From contig CAVOKO010000008.1 in the NCBI GenBank assembly GCA_963696525.1, positions 630,366 to 694,365 of the forward strand: a stretch of DNA of 64,000 nucleotides, given 5' to 3'. Both the position numbers and the translations under genes were made by a program. This DNA is from CAWBRT01 sp963696525. GTDB taxonomy: Bacteria; Acidobacteriota; Terriglobia; Terriglobales; Acidobacteriaceae. Shown here piece by piece: positions 52,483 to 62,260 of this stretch. How positions within the stretch are numbered: position 1 is the stretch's first letter; every line of letters starts with the position of its first letter. The notes under the pieces are model-generated. The model was not told the origin of the DNA. It searched no databases and saw only the letters and a list, made by a program, of their open reading frames with translations.

Positions 52483-54465
52483 TTAAGCACCCGCTTCAGC
52501 TTCTTCCTGAACTCCGGACCGGGACGCGATAAACTTCGCGTATTGGGTTAGAGCCAGCAACGGAAAATACTGAAAATACATGTGATATTTTAGATAAAAC
52601 ACGCGAGGGAAACCCGTGCCTGTGTATGGCACTTCGAACCACGAACCGCTCGCCCTTTGCTCCCCGAGCAGATATGCAATTCCGTGGGCGGTCGAGTCGC
52701 TATGGAAATCTCCCGCGGCCATCAGCCCTAGCAAAGCCCACGCGGTTTGCGAGCAAGTGCTTGGACCGGTTCCCTTCTTATTCGGGTCATCATAGGAATC
52801 GCAGCTTTCGCCCCAGCCGCCGTCCGGGTTCTGCATCATCCGTATCCACTCCGCCGCCTGCTGCACCATCGCTTCATGGTTGTCGAAGCCGAGCGCGTCC
52901 AGGCCGCGCAACACGCACATGGTTCCGTAGAGGTAGTTCGCGCCCCAGCGGCCGAACCATGAGCCATCTGCTTCCTGCTGCGCGCCAATAAACTTTATGG
53001 CACGCTTCACCGCTTTGTCGTTCAGCGTAAACCCGTAGGTGGCCAGGCACTCCAGCACCCTTCCCGTGATATCCACTGTCGGCGGGTTGAGCATGGCATT
53101 GTGGTCGGCGAAGGGCACGTATTGGAACACCATGCGATTGTTATCTTTATCAAAGGAGGCCCAACCGCCGTTTTTGCACTGCATCGAGAGCACCCAGTCG
53201 ATGGCGCGTTTAATCGATTCCGACTGGTAGCGCTGATCGGACGTATCGACTTGACTTAGACCAAGCATAACCATCGCGGAGTCATCGATATCCGGGTAAA
53301 ATTCATTGTTGAACTCGAAGTACCAGCCACCCGGCGGCGTTCGCGGATTCTTGATCGACCAGTCGCCTTTGTTGCGAATCTGTTTTTTCAAGATCCACTC
53401 AGCGGCCGCCACCATGCGCGGGTCTTCGCGGTTCGCCCCGCTTTCGCCGAGGGCAAACAGGGCGTAAGCCGTGTCCCACACCGGCGACATGCAAGGCTGC
53501 ATGCGGAATGTGTCTTTTTCCTCTATGCCAAGTTTCTCGAACTCGTCGATGGCGCGAATCACCTGCGGATCGTCCAGCGAGTATCCCAGGCAGCGCAAAG
53601 CAATGATCGAGTTGAGTATTCCCGGGTAGATCGCTCCCAGGCCATCGCTCATCTCGAGCCGTTGCAACATCCATTTCTCCGCCGCCCGCAGAGCCAGCCA
53701 GCGCAAAGGGCGCACGTGCACACTCTCGAACATGTGCACCATGCGGTCTAAAACCAGGAAGAAGTTACGCCAACTGATCAGCTTGTCGTCCCATTTGAGC
53801 CGTAGCTGCGACCTGAGCCGGCCGTTCGGGAACAACTCGTCGATTCCCTGCTCGGCTGCAATCTTGCGAAACGGCTTCTTGGCGTAGCAGATCGAGAGCG
53901 GAATGAGAATGGCGCGCGACCACGACGATATCTCGTAGATGTTGAACCAAAACCAATTCGGAAACAGCACGATCTCGGGCGGAATCGCAGGCACGGCGTC
54001 ATAGTCGTATTGCCCGAGCGCGCACAGATAAATCTTGGTAAAGGTATTGACCGCCGGAACCCCTCCGTGCTCCAGAATGTACCTACGGGCTTTGCGCAGT
54101 GCGGGTTCATCGGCGCCGTGCCCGCAGAGTTTGAAGGCAAAATAGGCCTTCACCGACGCACTGATGTTGGAGGGACCGCCCTGGTAGATGGGCCAGCCGC
54201 CATCCTCGTTCTGGTGACGGGCTATCTCGCGAATCGCCTTTTGGCAGCGCTCTTCGTTTTCGTTGCGCGTGCCCAGCAGGGTGTGTAGGAAGATGTAATC
54301 CGATTCCAGGGTGGTGTCGGCTTCGAGTTCCCCGCACCAGTAACCGTCGGCATCCTGGGTCGAGAACAGGTACTCGCGAGCCGCCCGCATGGCTGACCGC
54401 AGACGGTCTTCTATGCCATCAATTCTGCCGAAGTGCATACTCGCCGATTGGGGACCGTTTTCCAT
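52483..54465 (-). CDS. shc: Squalene-hopene cyclase
   Basis: A 660-residue terpene cyclase that folds squalene to hopene and hopanol. The catalytic acid motif YPDIDDSAMV is near residue 390, in the position of the Asp-x-Asp-Asp of known cyclases. QW repeats are clear (QNPDGGWGESCDSYDDP, QEADGSWFGRWGANYLYGT, QNEDGGWPIYQGG). It is a membrane-associated protein of normal length for the bacterial family. It starts five bases after the ispH stop. Confidence 0.96.
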   Translation of the reverse strand: MENGPQSASMHFGRIDGIEDRLRSAMRAAREYLFSTQDADGYWCGELEADTTLESDYIFLHTLLGTRNENEERCQKAIREIARHQNEDGGWPIYQGGPSNISASVKAYFAFKLCGHGADEPALRKARRYILEHGGVPAVNTFTKIYLCALGQYDYDAVPAIPPEIVLFPNWFWFNIYEISSWSRAILIPLSICYAKKPFRKIAAEQGIDELFPNGRLRSQLRLKWDDKLISWRNFFLVLDRMVHMFESVHVRPLRWLALRAAEKWMLQRLEMSDGLGAIYPGILNSIIALRCLGYSLDDPQVIRAIDEFEKLGIEEKDTFRMQPCMSPVWDTAYALFALGESGANREDPRMVAAAEWILKKQIRNKGDWSIKNPRTPPGGWYFEFNNEFYPDIDDSAMVMLGLSQVDTSDQRYQSESIKRAIDWVLSMQCKNGGWASFDKDNNRMVFQYVPFADHNAMLNPPTVDITGRVLECLATYGFTLNDKAVKRAIKFIGAQQEADGSWFGRWGANYLYGTMCVLRGLDALGFDNHEAMVQQAAEWIRMMQNPDGGWGESCDSYDDPNKKGTGPSTCSQTAWALLGLMAAGDFHSDSTAHGIAYLLGEQRASGSWFEVPYTGTGFPRVFYLKYHMYFQYFPLLALTQYAKFIASRSGVQEEAEAGA

Positions 54466-54470
54466 AGTGT

Positions 54471-55457
54471 CTATTCGACCGCGTTCGGCTGCAAGGCCGG
54501 AGCCGCGGCAATCGCCTCAACGATTTCCGGCGGCAGTGCAAAACGCACGTTCTCGGGCATTAACTCAATTTCTTCCAGCTTGGAAAACCCACGCTGCATG
54601 AGAAAGTCGATCGCCTGCTGCACCAGGACCTCGGGGGCGGAGGCGCCCGCCGTGAGCGCGATCGTCCGCACGCCTTGGAGCCATTGCTGATCGATGTCCC
54701 GATAGGTATCGATCAGGTGCGCGCTGGTACCCAGGTTCCTCGCCACCTCGACCAGGCGGTTTGAATTCGAGCTGTTCGGCGAGCCCACAACCAGCACCAA
54801 GTCGGACTTGCGTGCGACATCCTTCACCGCGACTTGGCGGTTCTCCGTGGCGTAACAAATATCCTGCGCTTGCGGCCCCTTAATGTTCGGGAAACGCTCT
54901 TTGAGCGCGATGATGATATCCCTGGCTTCGTCCAGGCTGAGGGTCGTCTGCGTCAGGTAAGCAACCCTGTCCGGATCGGGAACCTTCAGTGCCTTGACCT
55001 GCTCGACACTGTTGACGACGCTGGTCACCTGCGGGGCTTCGCCCAGGGTTCCGATGATCTCATCGTGATTGAGGTGACCGATCAGGATCAGCGAATAGCC
55101 GTCGCGCGCGAACCTCACTGCCTCGACGTGGACCTTGGTCACCAGCGGGCAGGTGGCATCGATCACCCGGAGCTTGCGTTCAAGGCTTGCTTGCCGCACC
55201 TGCGGCGCCACCCCGTGGGCACTGTAGATCACCCTCTCGCCCGGCGGAACTTCGCTGACATCGTCCACAAAGATCGCGCCTTTGGCTTGCAGTTCCTCCA
55301 CCACGTAACGGTTGTGCACGATCTCTTTGCGCACGTAGATGGGCGGGCCAAAAGTTTCAAGAGCGATACGCACAATGTCGATGGCACGCACCACTCCGGC
55401 ACAGAAGCCGCGCGGCTTCAATAGGAATAGGGTCTTGGCTTCGGGGTTCGCAATCAT
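54471..55457 (-). CDS. ispH: 4-hydroxy-3-methylbut-2-enyl diphosphate reductase
   Basis: A 328-residue iron-sulphur enzyme that makes isopentenyl and dimethylallyl diphosphate in the last step of the MEP pathway. Three cluster Cys lie in KPRGFCAGVVRAIDIV (Cys19), VIDATCPLVTKVH and QDICYATENRQ; HGVAPQVRQ and VVGSPNSSNSNRLVEVA are conserved too. The ATG at 55457 gives the usual short N-terminus but has a weak ribosome site; an open frame continues 51 codons upstream to 55610. As first gene of the operon it supplies precursors for the hopanoids. Confidence 0.94.
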   Translation of the reverse strand: MIANPEAKTLFLLKPRGFCAGVVRAIDIVRIALETFGPPIYVRKEIVHNRYVVEELQAKGAIFVDDVSEVPPGERVIYSAHGVAPQVRQASLERKLRVIDATCPLVTKVHVEAVRFARDGYSLILIGHLNHDEIIGTLGEAPQVTSVVNSVEQVKALKVPDPDRVAYLTQTTLSLDEARDIIIALKERFPNIKGPQAQDICYATENRQVAVKDVARKSDLVLVVGSPNSSNSNRLVEVARNLGTSAHLIDTYRDIDQQWLQGVRTIALTAGASAPEVLVQQAIDFLMQRGFSKLEEIELMPENVRFALPPEIVEAIAAAPALQPNAVE

Positions 55458-55768
55458 GATGATTTCAACCGCCGGTTTGGACGCCTGACCCGGCGACCGC
55501 CAAGCGGGCGCTTCCCGGAACCGCTCCAAACCGCAATCCTTAATCTCCAGCCTAACCTTTTCCGCCTCCTCTTTGCGAACGCAACCCATAGAAAGAGATG
55601 GAATTAGCATCCTCCGGTACGATTCTCACAGCGAATAGCGATTTGCCCGCCATAAAGCCGCAAAAAGCAGCCGGAATCTATGCTGAATGCCTTCTGATTA
55701 TTGTAGCAGTGTTGCCGTGGGTTTCGCGATGGAATCCACGTAATTGAAAAGACAGCACTTCCGTGGGG
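55458..55768. other. Gap between recN and ispH, probable promoter region of the hopanoid operon
   Basis: About 310 bases. The ispH frame stays open through half of it, with a GAGGCGGAAAAGG stretch; the part near recN is AT-richer. No gene, repeat or riboswitch was recognised. The promoter of the ispH-to-hpnE operon should lie here. Confidence 0.4.
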
Positions 55769-57472
55769 TCAGGGATTCACTTTCAGCATCTGTTCGGCAT
55801 TCTTTAACGAAGCTTCGGTGATCTTGGCTCCGCTCAACATGCGGGCGATTTCCTGCTTTCTTTCGTCGGCGGAGAGTTGGCGGATCTGGGTCTGTGCGCG
55901 GCCCGCACTCTCCCGCTTTTCGATCAGGAAGTGGTGATCGGCGAAGGCCGCGATTTGCGGCAGATGAGTCACGCAAAGCACCTGCTTGCTATGCCCTAGC
56001 GCCTTCAGCTTCCTGCCGACCGCCTCCGCCGCGCGGCCGCCGATGCCGGCATCGATTTCATCGAAAACCAGGGTCCTCTGCCGCCCATGATCTTTCCCTT
56101 TGCGGCCGTTTCCAGCTGGCGCGATGGCAGTAGCCTCGACGCTCGCTTTCAGCGCCAGCATCACCCGCGAAAGCTCTCCACCCGAGGCAATTTCCTCGAC
56201 CGGCCCAAGCGGCTCGCCAGGATTTGCCGAGATCAGGTAGCGCACCAGATCGAAGCCCGTACCGGTCCAGTTTTCTTCCTCATCCGAGCCGCTCACCTCG
56301 ATCTGGAAACGCGCCTTCATCGCCAGGTCATTGATCTCGGCTTCGACAATTTTTTCCAGTTTGCGGGCCGCCGCAAAGCGCTTGCGGGAGAGTCCGCGGG
56401 CCAGTTCGAGATAACCGGATGCTTTCACCGCCAGCTCCCGCTTCAGTTCGTGCAGAAGCTGGTCTTTGTTTTCCATCTGATTGATTTTCGCGCGGATCTC
56501 CTCGCCATAGACGAGCACGTCGTCGATCGATTTTCCGTATTTTCGGCGCAGCCGGTCTAAAGCCGCCAAACGGTCCTCGACCTCGGCCAGGCGTTCGGGC
56601 GAAGCGTCGATGCCATCGGCATAGCCACGCAGAGTTTCGGCGAGGTCGTCGACGGTGATCCGCGCCGAATCGAGTTCGCCCAGCGGCTGCTGGAACTTAG
56701 CATCGAAGCGGGCCAGCTCCTCTATCTGCTTCATGGCGGCGCGCAGGCTGGAGATGGCGGAGGTGGCGCCTTCATAAAGCGCGTCGTAAGCCGCCATCGC
56801 CGCCTGGAAAAGCCGCTCCGCATTGGCCAGCACTCGCTTTTCGGCTTCCAGTTTCCGGTCCTCTCCGGGCTCGGGCCGGAGCGATTCGATTTCCTTGGCC
56901 TGGAAATTCCACAGATCGAGCATCCGCAATCTGTCCTGCTCGTCGTGCTCGAGTTCGCCGATGCGCTCTCGCACCTCGATCCAGCTTCGATAAGCCTGCG
57001 CCACCGCTTCACTGTCGAGTGCGGCGGCGGCATCGAGCAGCGCGAGCCGTGCCGGAGGATCGAAGGCGAGCACCGATTCGTTCTGCGCATGGATAATGGC
57101 CAGGTGCGGAGCAAGCTGCTTGAGAACGGCGACCGTGGCGGGCTGGTTATTAATAAAGACGCGGCTCTTGCCGCTGGCGACAATTTCGCGGCGAACGATG
57201 ATCTGGCTCTCGTCGCCGTCCATGCCGTTGGCGTCGAGCACGGCGGCCACGGCTTCGGAAGCGGCCTCGAAAACCGCCGAGACAACCGCCTTCTCGGTGC
57301 CGTGGCGAACGATATCGCTAGACGCCTTTTCACCCAGCAGCAGCGAAAGGGCATCAATCAGAATCGATTTGCCGGCGCCAGTTTCGCCGGTCAGCAGATT
57401 CAGTCCCGCGCCGAACGGAACCACCACCGAATCGATCACCGCGTAGTTTTCAACTCTCAGCTCGATCAGCAC
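55769..57472 (-). CDS. recN: DNA repair protein RecN
   Basis: A 567-residue SMC-like ATPase of double-strand break repair. The Walker A motif GETGAGKS is at residues 29-36, two long coiled-coil arms fill the middle (about 160-370), and the ABC signature and Walker B are near the end (SGGELSRVMLALK; TLVFDEIDAGIGG). It acts in the cytoplasm on DNA with RecA. The gene is upstream of the hopanoid operon with a 311-base gap, so it is probably a separate unit. It is divergent from tolQ. Confidence 0.95.
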   Translation of the reverse strand: MLIELRVENYAVIDSVVVPFGAGLNLLTGETGAGKSILIDALSLLLGEKASSDIVRHGTEKAVVSAVFEAASEAVAAVLDANGMDGDESQIIVRREIVASGKSRVFINNQPATVAVLKQLAPHLAIIHAQNESVLAFDPPARLALLDAAAALDSEAVAQAYRSWIEVRERIGELEHDEQDRLRMLDLWNFQAKEIESLRPEPGEDRKLEAEKRVLANAERLFQAAMAAYDALYEGATSAISSLRAAMKQIEELARFDAKFQQPLGELDSARITVDDLAETLRGYADGIDASPERLAEVEDRLAALDRLRRKYGKSIDDVLVYGEEIRAKINQMENKDQLLHELKRELAVKASGYLELARGLSRKRFAAARKLEKIVEAEINDLAMKARFQIEVSGSDEEENWTGTGFDLVRYLISANPGEPLGPVEEIASGGELSRVMLALKASVEATAIAPAGNGRKGKDHGRQRTLVFDEIDAGIGGRAAEAVGRKLKALGHSKQVLCVTHLPQIAAFADHHFLIEKRESAGRAQTQIRQLSADERKQEIARMLSGAKITEASLKNAEQMLKVNP

Positions 57473-57702
57473 CGGCAGTCCTGCATCATCGCGAATTCAC
57501 TCGATCCACATCGAGCGGCGTCCCCGCGGATTTCGCATACTCGCACCCGCCGAGGTGAACGAGCGAAGCATAGCACCAACCTGGCGCTTGCCGGAAGAAT
57601 TTCCGCAACATTGCTTCCCTATGTGCGTCTATCCCTACAGGCGCTACGGGTGTCTATAATGATGTTTTGCGCTGGTTGCAGAATCTACCGAACCGAGTGA
57701 TC

Positions 57703-58413
57703 ATGGACCGAAGCTGTTTGATGGCATTTGCGATTGGTGGCGAGATTGTCGATCTGGTTCAACAGACCGGCTTTATCGCCAAGTTAGTGTTGGGCATTCT
57801 GCTCGTATTCAGCCTCTTTTCCTGGGCGATCATCGCCGCCAAGTGGGGCACGTTCCGGCGCGCCAACGTGCAGAGTTCAAGGTTTCTGCGGGCCTTCCGC
57901 AAGAGCGGACGCCTGCAGGAGATAGCGGCGGTCTCCGAACAGTTCGAACCCAGCCCGCTGGTTCCGGTTTTCAAGGGCGCTTTCGACGAACTGCGGCGGC
58001 AGCCCGGCGGAACCCGCATCGTCGCCGTTCAGCGAGCCACGCAGATTGCGGCTTCCGAGGAACTGACCCGCCTGGAGCGGCGTCTTCCCTGGCTGGCTAC
58101 GACTGGCGCGGTGACCCCTTTCATCGGACTCTTTGGCACGGTTTGGGGCATTATCGACGCCTTCCATGGTCTTGGCACCTCCGGCGCCGCGACCTTGCGC
58201 GCCGTCGCTCCCGGCATCTCGGAGGCGCTGATCACTACCGCAGCCGGCCTGTTTGCGGCCATTCCCGCGGTCATCGCCTACAATTTCTTCATGCAGGAAA
58301 TCCGCCAGTTTGGCGCACGCATGGACGACTTTGGCCTGGAGTTGCTGAACACGGTCGAGCGCGCGCAGGCGGCCTCCCAAACCCAGCCGACAACCTACCT
58401 GGAGCAGCGTTAG
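57703..58413 (+). CDS. tolQ: TolQ/ExbB-type proton channel subunit
   Basis: A 236-residue inner-membrane protein with three helices: LVLGILLVFSLFSWAIIAAK near the N-terminus, then ATTGAVTPFIGLFGTVWGII and ALITTAAGLFAAIPAVIAYN. These form, with TolR, the proton-driven motor of the Tol-Pal system. ATG 57703 is preferred (GAG eight bases ahead); ATG 57721 is possible. It is followed directly by tolR with no gap. Confidence 0.93.
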   Translation: MDRSCLMAFAIGGEIVDLVQQTGFIAKLVLGILLVFSLFSWAIIAAKWGTFRRANVQSSRFLRAFRKSGRLQEIAAVSEQFEPSPLVPVFKGAFDELRRQPGGTRIVAVQRATQIAASEELTRLERRLPWLATTGAVTPFIGLFGTVWGIIDAFHGLGTSGAATLRAVAPGISEALITTAAGLFAAIPAVIAYNFFMQEIRQFGARMDDFGLELLNTVERAQAASQTQPTTYLEQR

Positions 58414-58842
58414 ATGGCATTCACCAACCAACAGGGACGCACCCAGACATCGCTTTCCGACATCAACATCACCCCCTTTGTCGATGTCGTGCTGGTGCTG
58501 CTGATCATCTTCATGGTGACCGCTCCCATCCTGCAATCCGGAATCGAAGTTGCCGTGCCCAAGACCAGGACGGTGAAGGAAATTACCGAAGAGCGGCTGG
58601 TTATCACCATCGACAAGCAGCAGCGCGTCTATCTCGGCAACGACCCGGTCAATATCAACCAGATCGGCAGCCAGCTCCGGCAGAAAATTCGCGACCCGCG
58701 CGGCCAGTCGATTTTTGTTCGCGCCGACGAAAACGTTCCCTTCGGCGCCTTCGCCACCGTGATGGACGCCGTTCAGTCGTCCGGTATCACCAACGTGAGC
58801 ATCGTGACCCAACCCCTGAGTGAACATGGCGGCAGACCCTGA
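58414..58842 (+). CDS. tolR: TolR/ExbD-type motor subunit
   Basis: A 142-residue protein with one membrane helix (ITPFVDVVLVLLIIFMVTAP) containing the proton-accepting Asp, and a periplasmic domain ending NVSIVTQPLSEHGGRP. It works with TolQ. The gene begins at the base after the tolQ stop and overlaps the next gene. Confidence 0.93.
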   Translation: MAFTNQQGRTQTSLSDINITPFVDVVLVLLIIFMVTAPILQSGIEVAVPKTRTVKEITEERLVITIDKQQRVYLGNDPVNINQIGSQLRQKIRDPRGQSIFVRADENVPFGAFATVMDAVQSSGITNVSIVTQPLSEHGGRP

Positions 58843-59653
58843 CATCTTCGAAGAGCGTGACCGCTGGCGCGGACCCTTGGCAATCTCGGCGGGGTTGCAC
58901 GCGGCGCTATTTGGCTCGCTGATTTTCTATGCCGCGTTCTTCGCCGGAGGCTCGCGCGCCAGTTGGGGAAGCTCGGGCAACGGCACCGGCAACGCCATGA
59001 ACGCAACCCTGGTGAGCACCGTTCCTCTGCCCGCGAATCCGCAGGCGCAGCCGGAGAATGTGCTGGCGAACGAGTCCAAGGGCCTGTCGCAGTCGGTACC
59101 GAAACCGGAGGAAAAAGACACCACGGCGATCCCGATTCCCGACCGCCACGTTAAGACTAAAATTAAGACTAAGATTAAGGACAAGCCGCCGCAACCCGCG
59201 GTTACGCCGGCGCACGAAAAACCGCGCGAGGTAGTTGCGGCATCGAATGTCGTTCCGTTCGGGCAGGGCGGGCCAGTGAGCGGTCCGTATGGAGTGTTCA
59301 GCGCGGCCGGGGCCAAGGGCGGCTTCGGATTCAACGGCTCTGGCGGCGACTTCGGCACGCGCTTCGGATGGTACGTCGATGCGGTTCGACGAAAGGTGTC
59401 CGAGAACTGGATGAAGTACGAGATCGATCCGAGCCTGTCGGCCACGCGGCGAGTCTACATCGATTTCGAGATCACTCGCCCCGGCACTCCGGCCAATATC
59501 CGAATCGAGCAGTCCAGCGGCATTCCATCGCTCGATCAATCGGCGTTGCGCGCGCTGCAGCGAATCGATACCTTCGGTCCTTTGCCGCCCGAATATTCCG
59601 GCAGCCGTGTATCGGTCGAGTTCTGGTTCGATCCACCGGTTCGGGGCCGGTAA
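58826..59653 (+). CDS. TolA/TonB-like energy-transducing protein
   Basis: A 275-residue protein (from ATG 58826; a GTG at 58820 is possible). One N-terminal membrane helix (LHAALFGSLIFYAAFFAGG), a Pro/Lys-rich periplasmic linker with a KTKIKTKIKDKPP repeat encoded by a short near-tandem repeat at 59153-59180, and a C-terminal TonB/TolA domain (RFGWYVDAVRRKVSENWMKY to SVEFWFDPPV). In the Tol operon it should be the TolA equivalent, connecting the motor to Pal and TolB, although the C-terminal fold reads more like TonB. Confidence 0.85.
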   Translation: MAADPDIFEERDRWRGPLAISAGLHAALFGSLIFYAAFFAGGSRASWGSSGNGTGNAMNATLVSTVPLPANPQAQPENVLANESKGLSQSVPKPEEKDTTAIPIPDRHVKTKIKTKIKDKPPQPAVTPAHEKPREVVAASNVVPFGQGGPVSGPYGVFSAAGAKGGFGFNGSGGDFGTRFGWYVDAVRRKVSENWMKYEIDPSLSATRRVYIDFEITRPGTPANIRIEQSSGIPSLDQSALRALQRIDTFGPLPPEYSGSRVSVEFWFDPPVRGR

Positions 59654-59690
59654 AACGAGTGGGACTTCCGCTCGGATCTGTGAGGTGACA

Positions 59691-61028
59691 TTGCACTCGA
59701 CGATCAAGAAATCTGTCCTGGCGGCGGTTCTGCTGCTGTTGCTGGCCACAGCCGCCACCGCGCAAGACTGGATTCGCACCGGCACCGGACTTGGCATGGA
59801 GAAAGTGCGTCTTGCCGTACCCGACTTTGTTGCCGCGCGGCCGGACCCACAAGCCGGCGAACTGTTGCAAGCCTTCAACGACACGCTCTGGAACGACCTC
59901 CAGCAGGCCGGCATTTTCGATATGGTCTCCAAGAGCTTCTATCCGGTGGGCTCTTTCGACTCGCCAGCGGCGATCAAGTTTGACGCCTGGGGCAATCCGC
60001 CCCCGAATGCGGGCATGCTGGCGTTCGGCAACCTCGGCATCGGCGGCGGCCGTTTGCTGGTACACGGCTGGCTGTTCGACGTCAGAAATCAGCAGTCGCC
60101 GCAGGTGATCGGCAAACAGTACAACGAAGCCCCGACGCTCGCGAACGCGCGCCTCATCGCTCACCGCTTCGCCGACGAAATCATTCTCCGCCTCGGCGGC
60201 GGGCTGCCGGGCATAGCCGAGAGCCGCATTTATTTCGTCAGTACGCGCAGCGGCCACAAAGAGATTTGGGCCATGGACTATGATGGCGCCAACCAGCAGC
60301 AGTTGACGCACCTGGGATCGATCGCGCTCTCGCCACGCGCTTCGCCCGACGGCTCGCGGATCGCGTTCTCAGGAATCTCCCATGGCGACTGGAACATCCT
60401 GATGTACTCCAACGATCTCAACCGTCTGGTCTCATTTCCCAGCTTAGGGGGAATGAATCTTTCGCCGGCCTGGTCGGGCGACGGGACCAAACTGGCGCTG
60501 TCTTCGGCACGCACGGGCAATCCGGAGATCTACACTTGTGACGCCAATGGCGCGAACCTGAAACGGCTCACGGCGCTAAAAGGGCCGGACGTTTCGCCCG
60601 TGTGGAATCCCAAAACCGGGGTTCAGATCGCGTTTGTCAGCGGCCGCACTGGCCTGCCGCAGATCTTCGTCATGGATTCGGACGGGTCGAATGTGCAAAG
60701 GCTTACGGACACAGGCTATGCGGTGTCGCCTTCCTGGTCACCCAATGGGCAGTTTCTGCTGCTCTCCTGGATTCGTCACTACGGCCCTGGCGCCCCGGGC
60801 GGCGATGACATCTACTTAATGGACGTCGCCAGCCACCAGTGGGTACAGTTGACGCACCATGGCGGACGCAACGATTTTCCGTCGTGGGCTCCCGACGGCA
60901 GGCATATCGTGTTCCAGTCGAATCGCAGCGGCTCCGAACAGATATGGACGATGCTCGCCGACGGAAGCCAGCAACGGCAGTTAACCACCGCGGGAACGAA
61001 TTCTCAGCCAAACTGGGGTTCACGCTGA
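59691..61028 (+). CDS. tolB: Tol-Pal system protein TolB
   Basis: The 445-residue periplasmic protein has a signal peptide (VLAAVLLLLLATAATAQDW), an N-terminal alpha/beta domain of about 150 residues and a six-bladed WD40-like (PD40) beta propeller with repeats such as RSGHKEIWAMDYDGANQQQL and RTGLPQIFVMDSDGSNVQRL. It binds Pal and TolA. The TTG at 59691 is preferred because GAGG lies five bases before; GTG 59685 is an alternative. Confidence 0.94.
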   Translation: MHSTIKKSVLAAVLLLLLATAATAQDWIRTGTGLGMEKVRLAVPDFVAARPDPQAGELLQAFNDTLWNDLQQAGIFDMVSKSFYPVGSFDSPAAIKFDAWGNPPPNAGMLAFGNLGIGGGRLLVHGWLFDVRNQQSPQVIGKQYNEAPTLANARLIAHRFADEIILRLGGGLPGIAESRIYFVSTRSGHKEIWAMDYDGANQQQLTHLGSIALSPRASPDGSRIAFSGISHGDWNILMYSNDLNRLVSFPSLGGMNLSPAWSGDGTKLALSSARTGNPEIYTCDANGANLKRLTALKGPDVSPVWNPKTGVQIAFVSGRTGLPQIFVMDSDGSNVQRLTDTGYAVSPSWSPNGQFLLLSWIRHYGPGAPGGDDIYLMDVASHQWVQLTHHGGRNDFPSWAPDGRHIVFQSNRSGSEQIWTMLADGSQQRQLTTAGTNSQPNWGSR

Positions 61029-61253
61029 TGGACGCCCCAACAGCCGTAAATAATAATAAAGAACGCGTCTGTCGGGGACGCCGACCGGTTAGTCCAACCG
61101 TTTGTGCTCGGCTTTGGCTGGAGCAGGTTGGGTTTGTTTGGCAGAGGCGATTTTATTCGCTCTTTGCTATTTGCTCTTCTTAACTGAAGCGCGCGCGCTG
61201 CCCGCAGGCAACGGCCGCTTCATCGCGAGTTCTCTCGCACGATGGAGGATGAA

Positions 61254-61994
61254 GTGAATCAACGTAACATGAAGTGGTTTTATCGTCCTGGTTCTGGCAG
61301 GCTATGTTCACGGTCACCGCCTGCAATAAGAAGGTTGCGCCCGCCCCGCCGCCACCACCACCGCCTGCGCCGGCCGCGCCCACAGCGTCGTTGACCGCGA
61401 ATCCGGCCACGATCCAGATGGGCCAATCGAGCACGCTCTCGTGGACGACGCAGGACGCCACCGAGGTCACTCTGGAAGGGATCGGCAAGGTGGGCCCGTC
61501 GGGCTCGCAGTTGGTGACGCCAACGACTTCAACGACCTACAGCCTGACCGCAAAGGGTGAGGGTGGAAGCCAGGATGCAACCGCGCGCGTAACCGTCACC
61601 CCGCCCCCGCCTCCGCCGGAAACTGCACGCCCCTCGCTGAGCGATCAGGAGTTGTTTGCGCGCAGCGTCAAGGACATCTACTTCGATTACGACAGCTACC
61701 AACTGACGCCGGCCAACCAGCCGACCCTGCAAGCCAACGCGGCGTTTCTCAAGAGTCACCCGAACATGCGTTTCACCGTCGAGGGCCATTGCGACGAGCG
61801 CGGGTCCACCGAATATAATCTGGCGCTCGGCGAGAACCGCGCCAACGCCGTCAAGCAGGCACTGGCGAACCTGGGCATTCCAGACGGATCCGATCAAGAC
61901 CATCAGCTACGGCAAGGAAAAGCCGGTGTGCACCGAGCAAACCGAAGCCTGCTGGCAGCAGAATCGCCGCGGACATTTCGCCCTCGGTCAATGA
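61254..61994 (+). pseudogene. pal: Peptidoglycan-associated lipoprotein Pal with an Ig-like domain, about three frameshifts
   Basis: GTG 61254 has GGAGG five bases ahead and starts VNQRNMKWF. Two single-base shifts near 61275-61310 are needed to connect the signal sequence with the lipobox FTVTACNKK. The main frame then gives a Pro-rich linker, an Ig-like domain (LTANPATIQMGQSSTLSWTT to ATARVTVTP, about 75 residues) and an OmpA-like domain (IYFDYDSYQLTPANQPTLQA to HCDERGSTEYNLALGENRAN). A further shift near 61880 restores IKTISYGKEKPVCTEQ and the end HFALGQ at 61994. Pal anchors the outer membrane to peptidoglycan and works with TolB, whose gene precedes it. The shifts are probably sequence errors. 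Confidence 0.8.
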
Positions 61995-62006
61995 CCATAA
62001 CCGGGA

Positions 62007-62039
62007 CCAGCCAGGGCTGCTGACAACGGCCCTGGCTGG
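62007..62039 (+). terminator. Strong hairpin after pal
   Basis: CCAGCCAGGGC (62007-62017) pairs perfectly with GCCCTGGCTGG (62029-62039), 13 bases past the pal stop. There is no T-run, so it may act as an intrinsic or Rho-independent attenuator, or as an mRNA-stability hairpin, before cpoB. Confidence 0.5.
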
Positions 62040-62260
62040 CTTCGCTCAGATTTGGGGTCAGGGCACTTGCAGCGAGGCGTCTCCGTGGCCGCTAACGTAA
62101 GAATCGTGTTGAGAGCGGAGTACAATCTTAGGTGACGTTGGCAGAAAGGCTACACTTGAACGGAAGAACCGGTCGAGGAATGACAATCGGGATGAACCCG
62201 CTGGCTGCGGAAGGTATTCGGCGGTCATCAAAATCAAGCATGGAAGGCGCGGGGACTCCT

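Noticed and set aside
54471..55610. Longer ispH start at 55610
   Set aside because: The extra 51 residues have no counterpart in IspH proteins, which begin shortly before the KPRGFCAGV block.
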